A stretch of 64,000 nucleotides of DNA, from NCBI GenBank assembly GCA_033026295.1, contig CM065183.1, positions 21,305,202 through 21,369,201 on the forward strand. Reading direction: 5' to 3'. Positions 12,342 through 26,654 of this stretch are shown here, piece by piece. This DNA is from Channa striata (lineage: Eukaryota; Chordata; Actinopteri; Anabantiformes; Channidae). Made by a program: the position numbers and the translations under genes. How positions within the stretch are numbered: position 1 is the first letter of the stretch; each line of letters opens with the position of its first letter. A model generated the notes under the pieces. The model saw only the letters and a list, made by a program, of their open reading frames with translations, had not been told where the DNA came from and made no database searches.

Positions 12342-15100
12342 CTGGACAGAAGACACAAGACATTTCACTGCACCAGCACGTGTGCAAACAAGACTTTCAC
12401 GTTCATGTTCACTGGCTTCACAACAAACATCCATCCAGGTGATCCACTATCATTTAAACACACTTTCAACGTCTCCAAAGACCGACACCATCACTTGGAA
12501 ACAGCCCAGCGTCACCCAGGGAGCCGCAAACGTCAATCCACCTAGAAAACAGGACTAGCACATTAGCAGCCACCTAAACCAGACCACAGCAAGTCGGACT
12601 GAGGCAGTAAGTCAAACTTTTATTTTTTTTATTCTCCTGGTTGTGAGTTTGCATTGTACATTACTTCAACTTCAAAGCTTTTCAAAATGTTGCAGACTTC
12701 AGAATTTCATTTTGGCGTTTTTTAATCTACTGAATTTGAGTTTTTGAATGAAACAGGCACAGGGAGGGCGGCTACTGTTGAGGAGGTGCGAGAGGAGGAG
12801 CAGCGATGGTTTCCTCTGCTCTCGGAGTTAACGCCATCATGCCTCGTCTCTCTCCTGCTGCCAGGACTCTGTTTCCATGGAGACCTCACTCAACACCCCA
12901 GTTAAATGACAAAAGAAAGGAGAGAAGGACTAACAAGTTTACGACTCTTGAAATGTGAAGAATGTGTGTGAGGGATGGGAAGGAGTGAAAGTCAATACAA
13001 AAGGAAATGCTGGACGGACAACAGCGGAGAGTGTGTTTTGGAGATAAACGGTGTGTGTGTTGTGAGGAATGGTGACAAAGGAGTGGATGGTTTGAAAGGG
13101 AAGAGAAGCGACGCAAAGCAAACGAGGTCAGAAAGCACAGTCACTGTTTCTGTGTTCACAGTGTGGATCTCACAGAAACCCGAAGAACCGAACCAAAAGA
13201 AAAAAAGTGTTTGGACAAGAGACAAAAGGCGACTGCCGCAGAGAGACGAAGGACTGGTGTGTCAGCAGCGAGATAGACACTGCTCCCGTTAGTTGGTTGC
13301 CCTCGGCGACCCCCCCAAAGACCCTGTCAGGTGGTAAAGAAAGACTGTGACAACAGTAAAAAGGTGGAACTGAGATTTCAAAGACACCACTCTCACCTCC
13401 ACCAAACTCAAGACTCCTAATTGGACAACTCAGCGGCGTCCAGTGTCACCTCGGTGCAAAGAACCACAAAAGAGTGACCTTCGCCCCGGAAGTTTCTGCA
13501 GCGAGCTGAAACGATTTCTCTGGGTGATCAGAGAAAAACTCTGGTGGCAAAAAGTAAAAAAATTATAAATCGGGCTGGATACAGGTGTGAAGAGAAGCTG
13601 CACGTGATGCAAGCCGGTGAACCACAAAGCTAAAACTAGACTTTTTCCAGGGGTCGGACGTGTTTAACAGGACGCCAATTAGCCGAATTTGTCAGCTGTG
13701 AATGTGGCACCTCGCCCCACAGAGTGTCAAAGACGCCGGAGACCAGAGAGTCAGTCTCAAAAGATTCACGCACGCAGGCTTTACTCTGGTGGATCATGTC
13801 TGTTGTCTTTCAGGAACAAATGCAGAAAGTTGTTCATGCTCCTCCAAGAACGTCATGCTTTGAACATTGTTAGACAAGATGCGATTTCAAGATCCGAGGT
13901 TTTAAAACTCTTTATAATCTCATAATCTAGATCTCAACATTAGTTTGCAGATTAATTTCATATTCGGTACTTCTGCGTGACTTGAATGTTTTAAAGGACA
14001 TACAGACACATGGAAGCAACATATTAGCAGAAGAAAACACAGTCCTGGTTTGCTGGGTTTTACTTTGGTGGCAGATAATTCATCTTTTTCATTCATCTTT
14101 CGGGTTCATGCTGTTTTGTCTGACATATCATCTAAGAGGAATGAGGAGCACGACTGGATGGGTTTGCATGACAGCGCATTGTTAAAGTCCTAATAAATAC
14201 AGACGCTTCCTCGTGTGAAATTCAGCAGCGTCCGTGTTGAAACTGCATGTGGAGTTTCAACAGGCAAATGAAACTCATCCAACAACAACAACTGCACGAC
14301 ACGTCCATAATTCTCTGATTTAGGAAAAGCGAGCCCTTTAAAAATACAGCCAGATTTTTGGTTCGAGCACAGAATCATCTGATTCCTTAGAAATATGACA
14401 CCAGGCAGAACCAGGAGATGATGCTGAGATGCTCGTGGTCAGTACCAACACCGCTCGTCATCAGCCTGTAAGAAACACATTTCTGCTTTCTGGTCAAGTG
14501 AGGCTACAGTTTGTAGCTGTCACCTCAACGCAATATCGAAAATCCGATCTGTCCCCCACGGCTCCATTTATTTAAAGCCGTCTCTGGCTTCACCTCTGGT
14601 GGCCACAGAGACATGACGGTGGTCCGGACAGGGATCAGATCAAGAGTTTTATTTCCTCGTGTTTAGTTGACGGTGCCGCCTGAGGGAGGAAAGACCAGAA
14701 ACTGTCAACGAGAGGCTCTGATCAACTGCAGAGAAGCTTTGCAGACGTCTGTTTCCAAAGCGACAGCATAAATATACAGAAGCCATCGCTCGGATGCAGT
14801 GGTCTGGTCTATTTTGGCCACCCGGCAAAGCGGGGATCTCGTTGCTGACGGCAGCAGCCCCCCCCCTCCTTGTTTTGTAGCTGAGGGCTAACAGGCGCAG
14901 CCTCTCTGTACGTCTCAGAGATCACCTGGAAGTCAAACAGCGACGTCTTTGCGACAGCGGCTCCTACAAAAACACAACCCTGGTCCAAGTCCAGACAATG
15001 TCCAAGGGGACAGTAAAAGAGCCATCGCTTAATGTGCTGTGAACAGATAAATGTGACATTAGCAGAAACCTTTCTGTAGCTCGGACAAATCTGTTAAAAA

Positions 15101-15150
15101 CAAGATTATTCCATAATGTTCCATAATATTCCATAACATTCCATAACACG
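15101..15150. repeat. Four-copy 10-bp minisatellite (ccataayatt)
   Basis: Units ccataatgtt, ccataatatt, ccataacatt and ccataacacg follow one another exactly in 10-bp register (15111-15150), preceded by a partial unit ending in att. The copies differ at one to three positions. It is a young-looking short minisatellite in the S6 intron. Confidence 0.9.
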
Positions 15151-16064
15151 CATATTGAAAAAATGTCAGTTCGAGACAAAGTCAACACTTTAATTTACTA
15201 AACAGCTGGATCAATTTCCTTTGATCGTGATCAAGAATCTGTTGTTACCGTGTAAAACAAAAGTTTTATTTAATCTGACAGATGTCGCAACGCTTCTCTT
15301 TGATCCCGTCCACTTTCAGCAGATTAAAAATATGTCAATAAGAGAGGATTCACCTCTCTATTCATGTCATGACTTTCTCTTTGAGACAGAACATCAAAAT
15401 GAGATGGTGCTGGATGATGAAATATCTGCATGGCAGAATAAAAAAAAAAAGACTATGTACGAATGTCAATAAGCGGCTGATGGGGTCAATCAAACACTTT
15501 CTTCCCCTCGTACAATTATAATGAAACTGTGAAGCCTGAAATAAATAAATCAGGAGAGATCGGAGGCCTCCCAGCTCCCTGCCCTGCGTGTTCAACCTTC
15601 CTATCAGGAGAGACGAAGGACGGAGTCACTGCCTGTAGTCAAGACATCCATGGAAGACAATATCCATGGAAGCAGCACAGCTGTCTCACGGACAAATTAG
15701 TCCCGAGGACGTCCTGTACTCACCTGCGAGTCACAGCTTTTGTTCAGCACGTCTTCACTTGTTGGTGGTCAGTGAATCGCTGCATTTGCAAAACCTAAAC
15801 TACGGGCACGTTCAGATGAACTTTGCGTTTGTACTTTTTTGTCATAACTCAAAGTTCTTGGAGTCTCTGCGCTATAAAGTATTTGCAGAGCGGAACTGAA
15901 AATGTTGCACCATTTCTTGTCTATGATATTCCATCCTCCATTTTCCCGTCTTTTGGCATTTTAATGTGAAGGGTAAATAAAGAGAGAACCTGAAACCGGC
16001 CTAATGTCAACACAGTGATGGAGATTTAACTCGTGTCCTTGTGAATGAACTTTCTCACAGGCCT

Positions 16065-16066
<2 letters not shown>

Positions 16067-16116
<50 letters not shown>
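16067..16116. repeat. (CA)25 microsatellite
   Basis: Uninterrupted CA run of about 50 bp followed by cccc and, shortly after, a gtgtgtgt stretch on the same strand that could pair with it. Confidence 0.97.
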
Positions 16117-16118
<2 letters not shown>

Positions 16119-19004
16119 CCAAACCGTGTGTGTGTTTAACTGCATCAACAGTGTCAGCTGCAGATTGAATGTCCATCTGCACAGTAAACTGTCATTTTAC
16201 TTACACACCGTAAACGGTTGATATCATATTCACTCATACAGGGAAGTGTGGAGGTGCCTGTCTTCATCGTCATCATCCTCACACAGTTGAAGGACGTTCA
16301 ATACAATGATTGTTCTACATTCTCATGCCAGACTTTGCTACTGTGCTTTAATGATGGTGGTGATACGAGCCTGTAAATTATATCAACGTTATGTAGATTT
16401 TTTTTATTACAAACAGTGACCACAGCAACTTAGAGAACCTTCATTTGGGTGCGTATGTTTACATCCCCTTATTTTATTATAATTTATCATGGGAGATGCA
16501 AACTTCTGCACTTTTAATCTCCATTAATTCACTATAACTTTTTTAGAAACTCCTGGACCATTTGTGCTGTGCATTCAACATTATGCTAATTAAAAACATT
16601 ATTTTTGCCTTTTAAACTAAGGGGACAAACTTTTGCATCCAACTGTTAGTAATTGGACACGTGCAGCAAAAAACTATTAAAACATTACAAACAACCGGCC
16701 CACTGAATGCATGTCAAGCAGCGGCATACGCTTCGAACAAAGCAGCCGTGTGTTTTTAGAGGAGTCACCGCTGGGCTCAGTCCATTTGCGGCTCAGTGAG
16801 CCAAGTTGGCATCCGGGCCTCATCATAACACATTCCACACCGACAGGACGCTGCAGTCGGCCAGTCAGCCACATCAGAGTCCAAAAGCCGGGAAAAAAGA
16901 AAGAAAAGCTACAGTATAAATCGGTTTTGACAAGCAGTAATTGTGCATCAAGGTTCTCCGGGTGAGTGAAACATTCTGGCTGATTGTCTCCAAACAAATA
17001 TTGACTGAAAAATCTGCAGAGGCCTCCTGGCGTTAGTCACAGGCCTGCCTCTCATCAGACAATCATTTCTGTAATTGTGACTCTTATTCAGTAAATAAGG
17101 TTCCTTTTCCACTGTTTTCTCATTAGGTCGGCTTGATGGACTCCTTATTGTCGTGCAAAAACGATAATAGGTTTCGGAGCGAGCGGCCGAGGCGGCAGGA
17201 GACGGGGAGAGGCGTGAAACGGTAAGTGATCTGACATTTTAGACATTACGCAGGTTTAAAGTCTTAGGACGTTACCCGGAAAAGGAATCCGTGTTAGGTG
17301 TCTCACACAGTGCAGGAAGAAATGTTTCACATACACCAAATCCAGAGTGATCATATTAATGCTGCATAAGAATATTAGTGGGTTTAATCTTACAACAGAC
17401 GGGTCGTAGAGCAAGATACAACCAAGTGGAAGCCTGGAGTCAGTGTCGCCAGTTCCTGCAAACAAAATAATCGTTCCGAACCTCCATAATTAACAATGTC
17501 TTCGGAGAAGCCGTCCTACGTTCAGAATGCTGAATACAGAACGGCTGTTAACGTTCGAGCATTTGAAGGTCCGTCCCGCAGCTCAGCATCGAACTGACTC
17601 AATCTCGTTGATGTGCGGCTGTAAATCAGTGTTTTGCATCATGAACCAAAACGAGCAAACCTGGACGCAGACGATCACAGACTCACTCACCCCGATGGAA
17701 AAGACCGTGAAACTCTCTGTGCATTTGATCCCACACAGGTCGGAACTGTTTCACAAATACATAATTATCATATGTCTGTCATCGCTTGATGTCAGGCATA
17801 AAACACCACACTCCATCTTTTTATCGTATAATTAAATCACCCTTAAAACAAAAAACTATAATTTTGCACAAGCACTGACGACTGTTCTTACACACGTCTC
17901 CAAACAGGATAAATTTCTTGGACATCACTGCAAATATTAAAAAGCACAGTTCTCCATAGTGCAGAATTATTAACTACGCATTAAAGCGGGAGAATGTCAT
18001 TAAATGTTGTGATGCTTAAAAAACAACTGTCGAAGTTTTAGTGACATACGCTGACACGCACTGTAGCATTTGAACGATGATTTGAACGATCTGTCGCTGT
18101 ACTTCAATATTGTCCGATACGCTCGCTGATGCACCGGCTGCTTCGTCCACATCCTGCAGCACATGTTGCAGCAAAGTCTCAATGCACTGAACGTCCGTTT
18201 GCAAAGGAAATATTCTTCCTCTCAGCGTGTAGGTCCTTTTGTTTCAAAATGACGTGAAAAAATAAACCTCATAAAATGCAGCTTTTTCTGCGTCTGCGTG
18301 TTGTCAGTGTGTTACTGAGGGACTCACAGGAAACAGAGCAAAGTGTTTAAAAAACGGTAGCAAGAATCCAGTCAGACGCTGGACACGAAGATCAATGCCA
18401 ATAAACAGAAACATATCCGCAGAGTGGAATTAAACTTCCTGTGTGACCTTTCGTCCAATCAGGTCGTGCTCAGGCAATTTGCTCGGTCAAATGTTGCCAA
18501 TAAAGCAAATTTCTCCAGGGAGCCAATAACTTTGCCAGTTTACACAGAGCTTATATTAAAACTCGTCTTAGGGGGAATGAGAACAAAAGTATTGACCCAA
18601 GATATTGAAATTATGTTACTATCTGGCATTTTTTCCAGGTTTTTATATGCTAACGATGAAGAAAGCAAATGTTTTTTGTGAAAGCGCAGAGACAAACCGA
18701 GTCCTTCAGCTCTGCCAGCTGTCTGCAGGCAAACCGGGAATAATGAGAAGCTTGATAATTGGCACAAAGCTGAACAAAAGAAGGATTAACAGTGATTCTA
18801 CTGTTTCGCCAAGTTGAAATCCCCCAGAATAAGCAGCTATCCTAAATACCAGTAATAAGCACTAATAAACTCAGGTTGCACATTTGCTTTTTGTCCGATG
18901 TTTTGAAGTCAAGAGGACGGAGGCTTCACTAATGGGACTGATTTAAAACACGGCACAAATAAGCAGACACCGAGGTCTCACTGCCGAAGTAACGAGGCCA
19001 TCGG

Positions 19005-19043
19005 GGGCCCGGCGGGCCTCCCGGAGGACCGGGGGCCGGGCCC
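19005..19043. repeat. GC-rich nested inverted repeat
   Basis: Left arm gggcccggc (19005-19013) and right arm gccgggccc (19035-19043) are exact reverse complements. Between them cctc (19017-19020) and gagg (24 to 27 of the same hundred) can form an inner stem. The whole block is almost pure G+C within an otherwise AT-leaning 26-kb intron. It would form a very stable stem-loop in either strand. Function unknown. Confidence 0.8.
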
Positions 19044-22000
19044 TGGCAGGTGTAATGAAGCCATGGAGGAGCACTCGCATCCAGGCACAGGCGGCGGGTA
19101 AACAGGGGGAGGTGTTGTTTATGAGGCGGCACAGGAGCTGGGGACAGCTCAACCCCGGAGCTTATGTGGACTGGGGAATTAAACCGAATATGTGGCAAAA
19201 AGAGATGCAGTCGTACGGCAGCGTACAGTGTGCCGGGTCAGGATCAGGTTCAAACCTGGACAAATGAAATGACCAACAGAGCAGAACCGAAAGCTGTGCA
19301 GTAACGTTTTGTCGGGGGCAAAGAATCGGTTTAGTTAGTTTACTCGAATTTAAATGGGTCTTTAAATCATTCACGTTTTTTATAACATCTAAAACGTGTC
19401 CAGGATCTGGTTTCTGGAAACCACCTGCTAAGTCTGTCACCACAGTATAAATTATGACAATACCGTCCAAACTTTGGATATTTACATCTTCAGGTAAATA
19501 AGCCACGACTGTTTCAATCATCTGAATATAGAAAGTTGGAAAATCAAAAAAAATGAAGGATGAAATGTTGCATTTGTAACTAATAAGTAAGATTAGCTGG
19601 CTAGGCTGCACAAAGGTACCGGTCCGCCGATCAATCGGTGCCGGATGTTGAGAGCTGGCTCCTTGCCAACGCCCTTAAACTTGAGCTTCATGAAGCTGCC
19701 CTGTCACGAGTCCTTTATTATGAAAGATTCCACAGTGAAAATTTGATTATGTATTTATCAGAGGAAACATTCATTATTCAAGCTGGAGGACGTCTGAGGG
19801 ACTTGGACCCAGACGTCATACGTGTCCTGATAATGGCAGAGGTGCCGGACCAGGTATTTTTGTCAGCCGGGTGTACGGACCCTTCAGATGGGCCAGATGT
19901 GACACACAAACAACGTGATACAAGTTTTGAGGAGTTTGAACTGAAAGTAGTTCGACATTACAGGGCAGCTCCTTCAAATACACCAACGTACAACACAAAC
20001 CGCAACAACATTTAATCAGAGACAAATCCAAAATCCAGACGCATCATAAACAATAAAACTGCATGGTTTCCATTTACGACCGGTGGGAGTTCTAAACCTC
20101 AGTGGGCGCTCTGGACCTGCCACTGTTTAGAACAAGTGAAGACATTGTTCACAAGTCTCATCACAGATTTGTTCAGATGTTTGAACCGATATGGATTTGA
20201 GTTTTCTGCAAACCACCACGACTCTGAAGCTCCAAAAACAGGAAAGACCCACACTGGTGGCTCCAGGATCTAGACCTGCACCCTACTTCAATGCTGGATC
20301 TTCTCGTAAATACATTCTATGTGAGGGGAGGCCACAGGATGAAAAACCCGATATATCACACAAAAAGTATGGAAAACATTTAGCACAACATAAAATAATA
20401 ATTAGGATTCAAAATTGTTTGAAACGTCTTTGCATCGTTTGACTCCCCCACATTGTACATTCGTTTTAGGAACGAAACCAGCAAAACTAACATTTATGAC
20501 AACAGAACGGGTCTAATGAGGCACAAATGCTCACAGGCTTATCATAAGTGATTGAACTGATTGCCGGAGCTGCAACAGCCAAACCAAGCGGCAATAAGCC
20601 AGAGTTTCCCTAAAGCAACAACCACGGACACACAAATAAAGACGCTAATTACCGTTGGACGCTACTTACGATGGGAAGGCAATTATCCCCCCAGTCACGT
20701 ACTTCTTCTTGATGACTTCTCGCTCTCATACAACATTAAATTTCACATTTACTTCCAAATTATTTCACATTATAGGGAAATATGCACATACATAATAATG
20801 TTAATGTCAACATATTACTGTAGTGGCTGATGCAGATCATGGGCCAGCGGATTTGCATAAGTGGAGTTTGAGGGCTGACGCTGTGGAGGACGTTCCCCCT
20901 CTACCGTGTGCGACTACTGACGCCGTCACTGAGATCTTTGATCCGTTCCCACAGTCGGGTTTGAAAACTTCTCTCGGCCACAGAAGCTGCATTTTTTTCA
21001 ACTCGGCTCGTTACCTGCTCGCGTGTATCTGAGGCAGGAAGTGACACGTACAGACAAGTACAAACACATTGAGTATTTATTTTTCTAAAATTTTTTCAAC
21101 TCTGACTGACTTAGCACCTTCAGGTTAACACAGATATCTGTCCTGTCGAGTTGTTGAGCTTTAAATCATCTGAGCCAGGTGTCGTCCACCTGTCGTCCTG
21201 TAATTACTTGACTTCCCTACAGTCGGGTGCAGCCTTGGGTTTCAGTGCATGTGGGTTTGAGTATTTGCATGCAAACAGCCGAGCGCAGTTCTGGGGGGAG
21301 GTCACAGTCCGTGTCCCCCCAAACAGTTTTACTTTTACCCCATGAAATGGCTCGTCTCGTTTTTCACACAGATATCCGTCTCTCCTCGGGAAGCAGTGGC
21401 TGTGCCTCTGTGCATTAGTCCTTGATGGCGGAGCGGCGGAGCCCGGTCTGCCCTGTTCGCCCTGTTCAGTGCATTAGCATCAGATGACACCTGCAGCAGA
21501 CATTGATTGACCTTCCCGCTCCCGGTTTCATCTGACTTTGGCTCAGGCAATCAGGTTTGAAACTCAGGGAGGATCTGAGGTCGCGCTGACTGTTTGGTTG
21601 AGGCTCTGTGTCAGAGGGCGAGGGCGCCATTTTTTTTTAACTGTAGTGGCCTGGAGATGACAGCTCATACGCTCTGGGACTCGTGGTAATCACAGCTTGG
21701 CCCTGTTTTCCCCACTGTCAGCAATTACACCTGGGGAGGGCCGATCTATCATCCCTGGCACCTGCGTGATTCAATTATCCCTGTGTGTGTCTGCAGGTGC
21801 CTCACATTTTTGACTCCAAAAAATTAAAAATAGGAAGCCACTGCCTCTTCTAAATGCGTTTTACTCTGGGAAAGATTAGAAAATTAGGTTCATAAATGAA
21901 TAAGCTGGCAAGAGATTCGCCACAAGGATGATTACAACTGGTGATGATTATGGAAATGGGCTGTGAATTACTGAAAAACCCAAACCCCCAGGCGATTCTC

Positions 22001-25000
22001 ACAGCACACGTAAAATAGATAAAACTGATATTAATTATTTATGGTTGAGCTGTAGTGTAATGTTGTGAAATTCATTGCTGGTAATGTTTTTAGTGTTTGG
22101 TTCAAAGGCAGCACTACCAGCAGGCTGGCTCCAAACACGTGCCAATAAATGTGTCACACAAACTCTACTGTACATCCACCGAGCTGCAAATATGCATAAA
22201 CAGGAGCAGCACCTCAGACACGCCAACGGCCCAAAAATATGCTGCATACAACACACTGTAGATAGAAATCATCCTCAGGACCAACAGCCTGTGTCGTTCA
22301 GCCAACAGCTTCCAGAACAATTTCAGTTCCTCGCCATAGAAAAACGCAGAGCACCTACCATCAACCATCGACCATTCCTCACTGATGAACGACGCTCGAA
22401 ATACACAGAACAAAAAATGTCGACGGGGAAAAAGAAACATGCATTACAAAGTGTTAGTGGAAAGTCCCAGTAAGCCTACAGGACAGATGGAAAACCACTG
22501 GTCATCAACATATTCCCTCATTTTGATGATGGGTTTGCTGTCGAACACCTCGGCAAAAAATCTCCCAGTTGGTTTTCTGATGGTTTGCGATCTGTGACTG
22601 TTTCTGAAGCTTCGGGCTCGTGGTAGAACATCCGAGAAGAAAACACCACTGCTCCTCTGCTGCCTGAGGACACAATTGCGATTCCCATTTCAGCCTCATG
22701 TAGGTTTGTGTTTTGTGTTACTTTCCATGTTGTTCTATATTTTGTGGTACGACGAGCTGCTTCTGCCCCGATGTAACTAACTGTAATCTGGGCTCAATCT
22801 TCCACATTATGACATGGAGTAAAAATGAAAATTTAAGATGCTGTTGGCTTTAGTTTATGTTGAGCTCATTTCATCAAACTGCTTTATGTGTGTTGATTTA
22901 CAAAGAAAACCTCAGGCAAAGTTATATCAATAAATATGTCAATTATTTTTTTAATACCACTGATTTATTATTCAGTGTAAAAAAATGTTCTAAAATAGTG
23001 AAAACATTCTACTTATTAGTTCAGGTGTCTTGTTTTGTCAGATGATGTAAGATGTAGGATTTACTTTTTCCTCCTATTCTTTTTCTTTTACATGTCACAT
23101 GATTTTTACCCATTTATTGCTGCATGTTATCACACAATTCACATCTGCTTTTGAAAAGTTATTTTTCAAGTTATTCCTTTCTTAGGCACCAACAAAAAGT
23201 TTCCACATCGTAAACTGAAATGAAAATTAGCCTCGTTTTGAGGTTCATGTTAATCCACACTTTTATGAACATGTTGCATAAGAAGTTTAAAAATGACATG
23301 CTCCTATAAAGGACACAATGCAACACCCCACCCCACCCCCCGCTGCAACATTCACACTCGACAGCAGCAATATACTCGCACAGCGTGTGCTCCTGCTCTT
23401 TCTGCGGTTGCCATGTCAACAAGTTAAGAAAAGACAGGTCACGATGAAAGAGGACTGTAGTGTTCGTTTTCCGTGCCTTCGAACGTCCGGATAATAAACT
23501 TTCCTGACAACGCTCACTCCGCCTGAAGAGGTCGAGCAGGCGACACACCGCCCGATCCATCCATCAGCCTGAGAGCTGCCATCTTCTCGCCACTCTGACA
23601 ATCACGGGGTTTTGACAAGTAGAGTGTCATCCGTGGCCAGTAGGTCCGGGTTCATTTGCCCTGTGCGGACGGATCGGCATGTCGGGCTGTGAGATTCCGT
23701 CAGTCTTTCCAGGAAATGGGATTTTAAGGAAATAAAAGGATTAACAAGCTTCCGCACGACAAAGATCATGTTTGGTGAAAAGTTAAATGTCTCCACACAC
23801 TTGTTGAGTTCTGCCTTATCTTCTGTGGTGCTTCGTTAAGCTTAAAAATTACTCAAGCAAAGAAATTGTTGAAATAAAAAACAAAACAGTGTTTTAGAGT
23901 GTGACAGAATGGGGAAGATGCAGCAAAGGAAGCGGCAAGAATCTAAAAAAGCAAAACCCGAAGTCCAGGATGATGGAGCATCGCTGCCGTCACTGGGTCA
24001 AGAGTCAGGATTCCGCTGCCTCTGCTGCAGCATTTTCTAATATCGATCTCAATATTGGTTTTCAATATCATCTCTGTGCTGAAAATCCCATTATCCTTCT
24101 GTCAACATGTCAAAGTGTCCTTCAGCAAGTGTCCTTGTCCTAACGCAACAAACAGTCTATAACTCAGTTCATTATTTAGATCCCGCTTGGCCTTTTTCAT
24201 TAATCCCCTCCATTGTTGGCTGGATGGATTTATTAGCCACCGATAAGACACGTGAGCACCGGCAGATTTGGGCGATAGAAGGCTGCATGTCGCCGCCCGT
24301 TGAGAGGAGGAATCGTAAGTGACAGGCCTCGTTAGTTTGTTTTGGCGTGTTCAGTCTTGGGATGCAGCAGCACATTCGGAATCGAGTCATTAGAAGCCTC
24401 CAAATGTGCGGCTCGCACACACCAACAGAGTGAATAAAAACGATAACTGCTCAATATCAAACCCAATGTTTGTCTGTGTTTCAGCGGCAACATTAAACCC
24501 TGCAGATAAATAATGACCTACCTCGCTTTATATGAATGCAGACAGCAGAGTCTGCTGGACTGTAATAAGCCCAGTGTCAGACTGGCTGGATTTGCTTCCT
24601 AGGGCTTTTCTTGAGGCGATGACACTAAATACCAATTCTCTTCCACAACCCAGGTGAACATGTAGCAGGACAGAAGAGCAGACGTGTATAGAGAATATAT
24701 ATCCAAACATCTGAGTGTGTGTCCTTTACTTATTTTGCAGCATCTCAGCGACAAGGTGCCGGTTTGGAGACTAACTTTACTCAGAGACCTTGTGGCGAAA
24801 ACACTGGAAACCTTTAATCCTGTCTTTGCATTTATTATTCAGAGTGTCACGGTGCCCAGTGTGCTCGGAATTCTGTTACGCGCAACGGCGTGACTTTCTA
24901 AAGCGTGCCGAGGAAAGGATAGCTCCGCGACGACAGAGACTGAGCGGTCACGCAACCTTCAGGCGACAGAACAACGGAGACAGTCAGATTCACAAGTGAT

Positions 25001-26654
25001 CGGGGATAAAGGTGGAAAAGTTGACAGGAGGGGACAGCGGGTTGAACCCAGAACCAGGTACATGTGCAGAAAAGTTTGACGGTTTAGGAAACTGCATTTA
25101 AATGCAGCAGAGCTGCCGAGTGTCCTGTACTTCCAGTGGACACAGTTCCCAGAGGTAAATGTGAGGAAAGTATGAAACGGAAGAAGTGTAGGACTGACTA
25201 CAAATATAAAACTCTTAAGAGTTCTGAGTTTGCCCAAATTAGACAAAAGTTAGAGCTGAAAATATTGTCCGAACCTTCGCAGGCACATGCATGTTTGAAT
25301 CTGCATCTAAGGAAGAACGTCAGTGAGCCACCATCCTGACCCGCACTTTTCCCAAGTGACTTAGGACCCAAATCCGTGGAGGAGTTACCAAACTCTGCAG
25401 CTGCTGGAAACAACTCTTCTACAACTTCCTATGCACTTCAATTAAAAATCAGCTCTTTCTTTGCACTTGCGCCTCAGGAAATAAAACACTTCTTCTCGTG
25501 GATCGATATTTTGCCGCCTTTTACCTCACTCGCTAACAGGAGGTTTTTTGGCTGCTTCACATAAGCCATTTCATTGAGGACTGCCCTCCTTGGGTCCGAA
25601 TTGGCCGGATCTACTGATCTACGGCTGCTGCTCCAGCAGTTTTGACCTGTGTGGTCTTTAACTACTGTGTGGTCTGAAGGCCGTGGCTTTAAGGACAACT
25701 CGAACTTTCCCTCCGCTGCAGCTGATTTTGAACATTTGAGCAGGCGGAGGCTGAAAATCTCAGAAAAATTGACCATGTCGTACTTTGAGGCATGTTGGAC
25801 AGTCGAGGAGTAAAGACATTGCTGAACATGAACATAGGTTTTCAAAGAAAACTCTGGACCTGATGAAGACCGTGCTGTAAAATGCGTTTTCTCTCAGTCT
25901 AATATTTCTAGATCTGTTGCCATTAGCAAAGACACGCTCCAAAATCCATGTCGATCCAACGATTCACCACAGACGTGGACATCTCTGGCATTTTAAACAT
26001 GTCAAAGACTATTAAAATGAAGAAACAAACCTGGAGCTGGGTTATATGTAAAAATTATTTGATGCTTTTGTTTTTGAACCATGTGAAAACTGTGTAAATC
26101 TAAAGAAAGAAAAAAATCACCGTTTCCTTAGAGACGCCGGCGTGTGTCGGCTTTGCCCGTCAACATGCTGTAATAATGGCGACGAAACGAAACCAAAGAA
26201 AGGTCACGTTACCGCAGTATAGAAATGTCTGAATCTCAACTCGTCTCTTTAGCTTGTCTTTGCGCACAGCTTCTCATTAAAAGAAAGTAATTCCATGTCT
26301 CCATGGCAACTGTAGTGTCTGCCACCTGTTAGCAGCCACTAATGTGCGATGCTGCGTTCAGGGACTGTACAGAGCGCAGGTCACCTGTGTGCCACAGTGC
26401 AGAGCCCAAACCGACTTAACTATGGACAGTGATACAAATATGTTATACATATATTATTTTGCATCACACAGTGCTTCTCACAATGACAGAACAATAGTTG
26501 GAGTTAATAAAAAAAGCTCATTCAAAAGCAGATTTTAATAAAATACAGAAGGTGATGATTAAAGGGAAGTAAAAGTCCGAATGAGACCGAACTACATAAA
26601 GAACGGCAGACGCTGCCTCACCTCGAGTCTTCACCTGCACCAGAGGGACGGATA

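Larger units (their letters stand above)
12342..19999 (-). other. 3' third of the 26-kb S6 intron
   Basis: Last part of the intron in transcript order; acceptor cttctgtccag at the right edge of the S6/C-linker exon. Contents: a 50-bp CA microsatellite (16067-16116); a four-copy 10-bp tandem repeat (15101-15150); a GC-rich structured block (18980-19050); possible conserved block at 16965-17165. Two divergent, ATG-poor open frames (19162-19611 minus, 19638-20015 plus) have no recognisable domain. No exon was identified. 12600-15050 and 17200-18900 contain nothing else that I recognise. Confidence 0.75.

Noticed and set aside
16360..16650. Possible DNA-transposon end (gggacaaacttttgcatcca)
   Set aside because: The words resemble ends of some fish repeats, but I could not find a matching inverted end or a target duplication.
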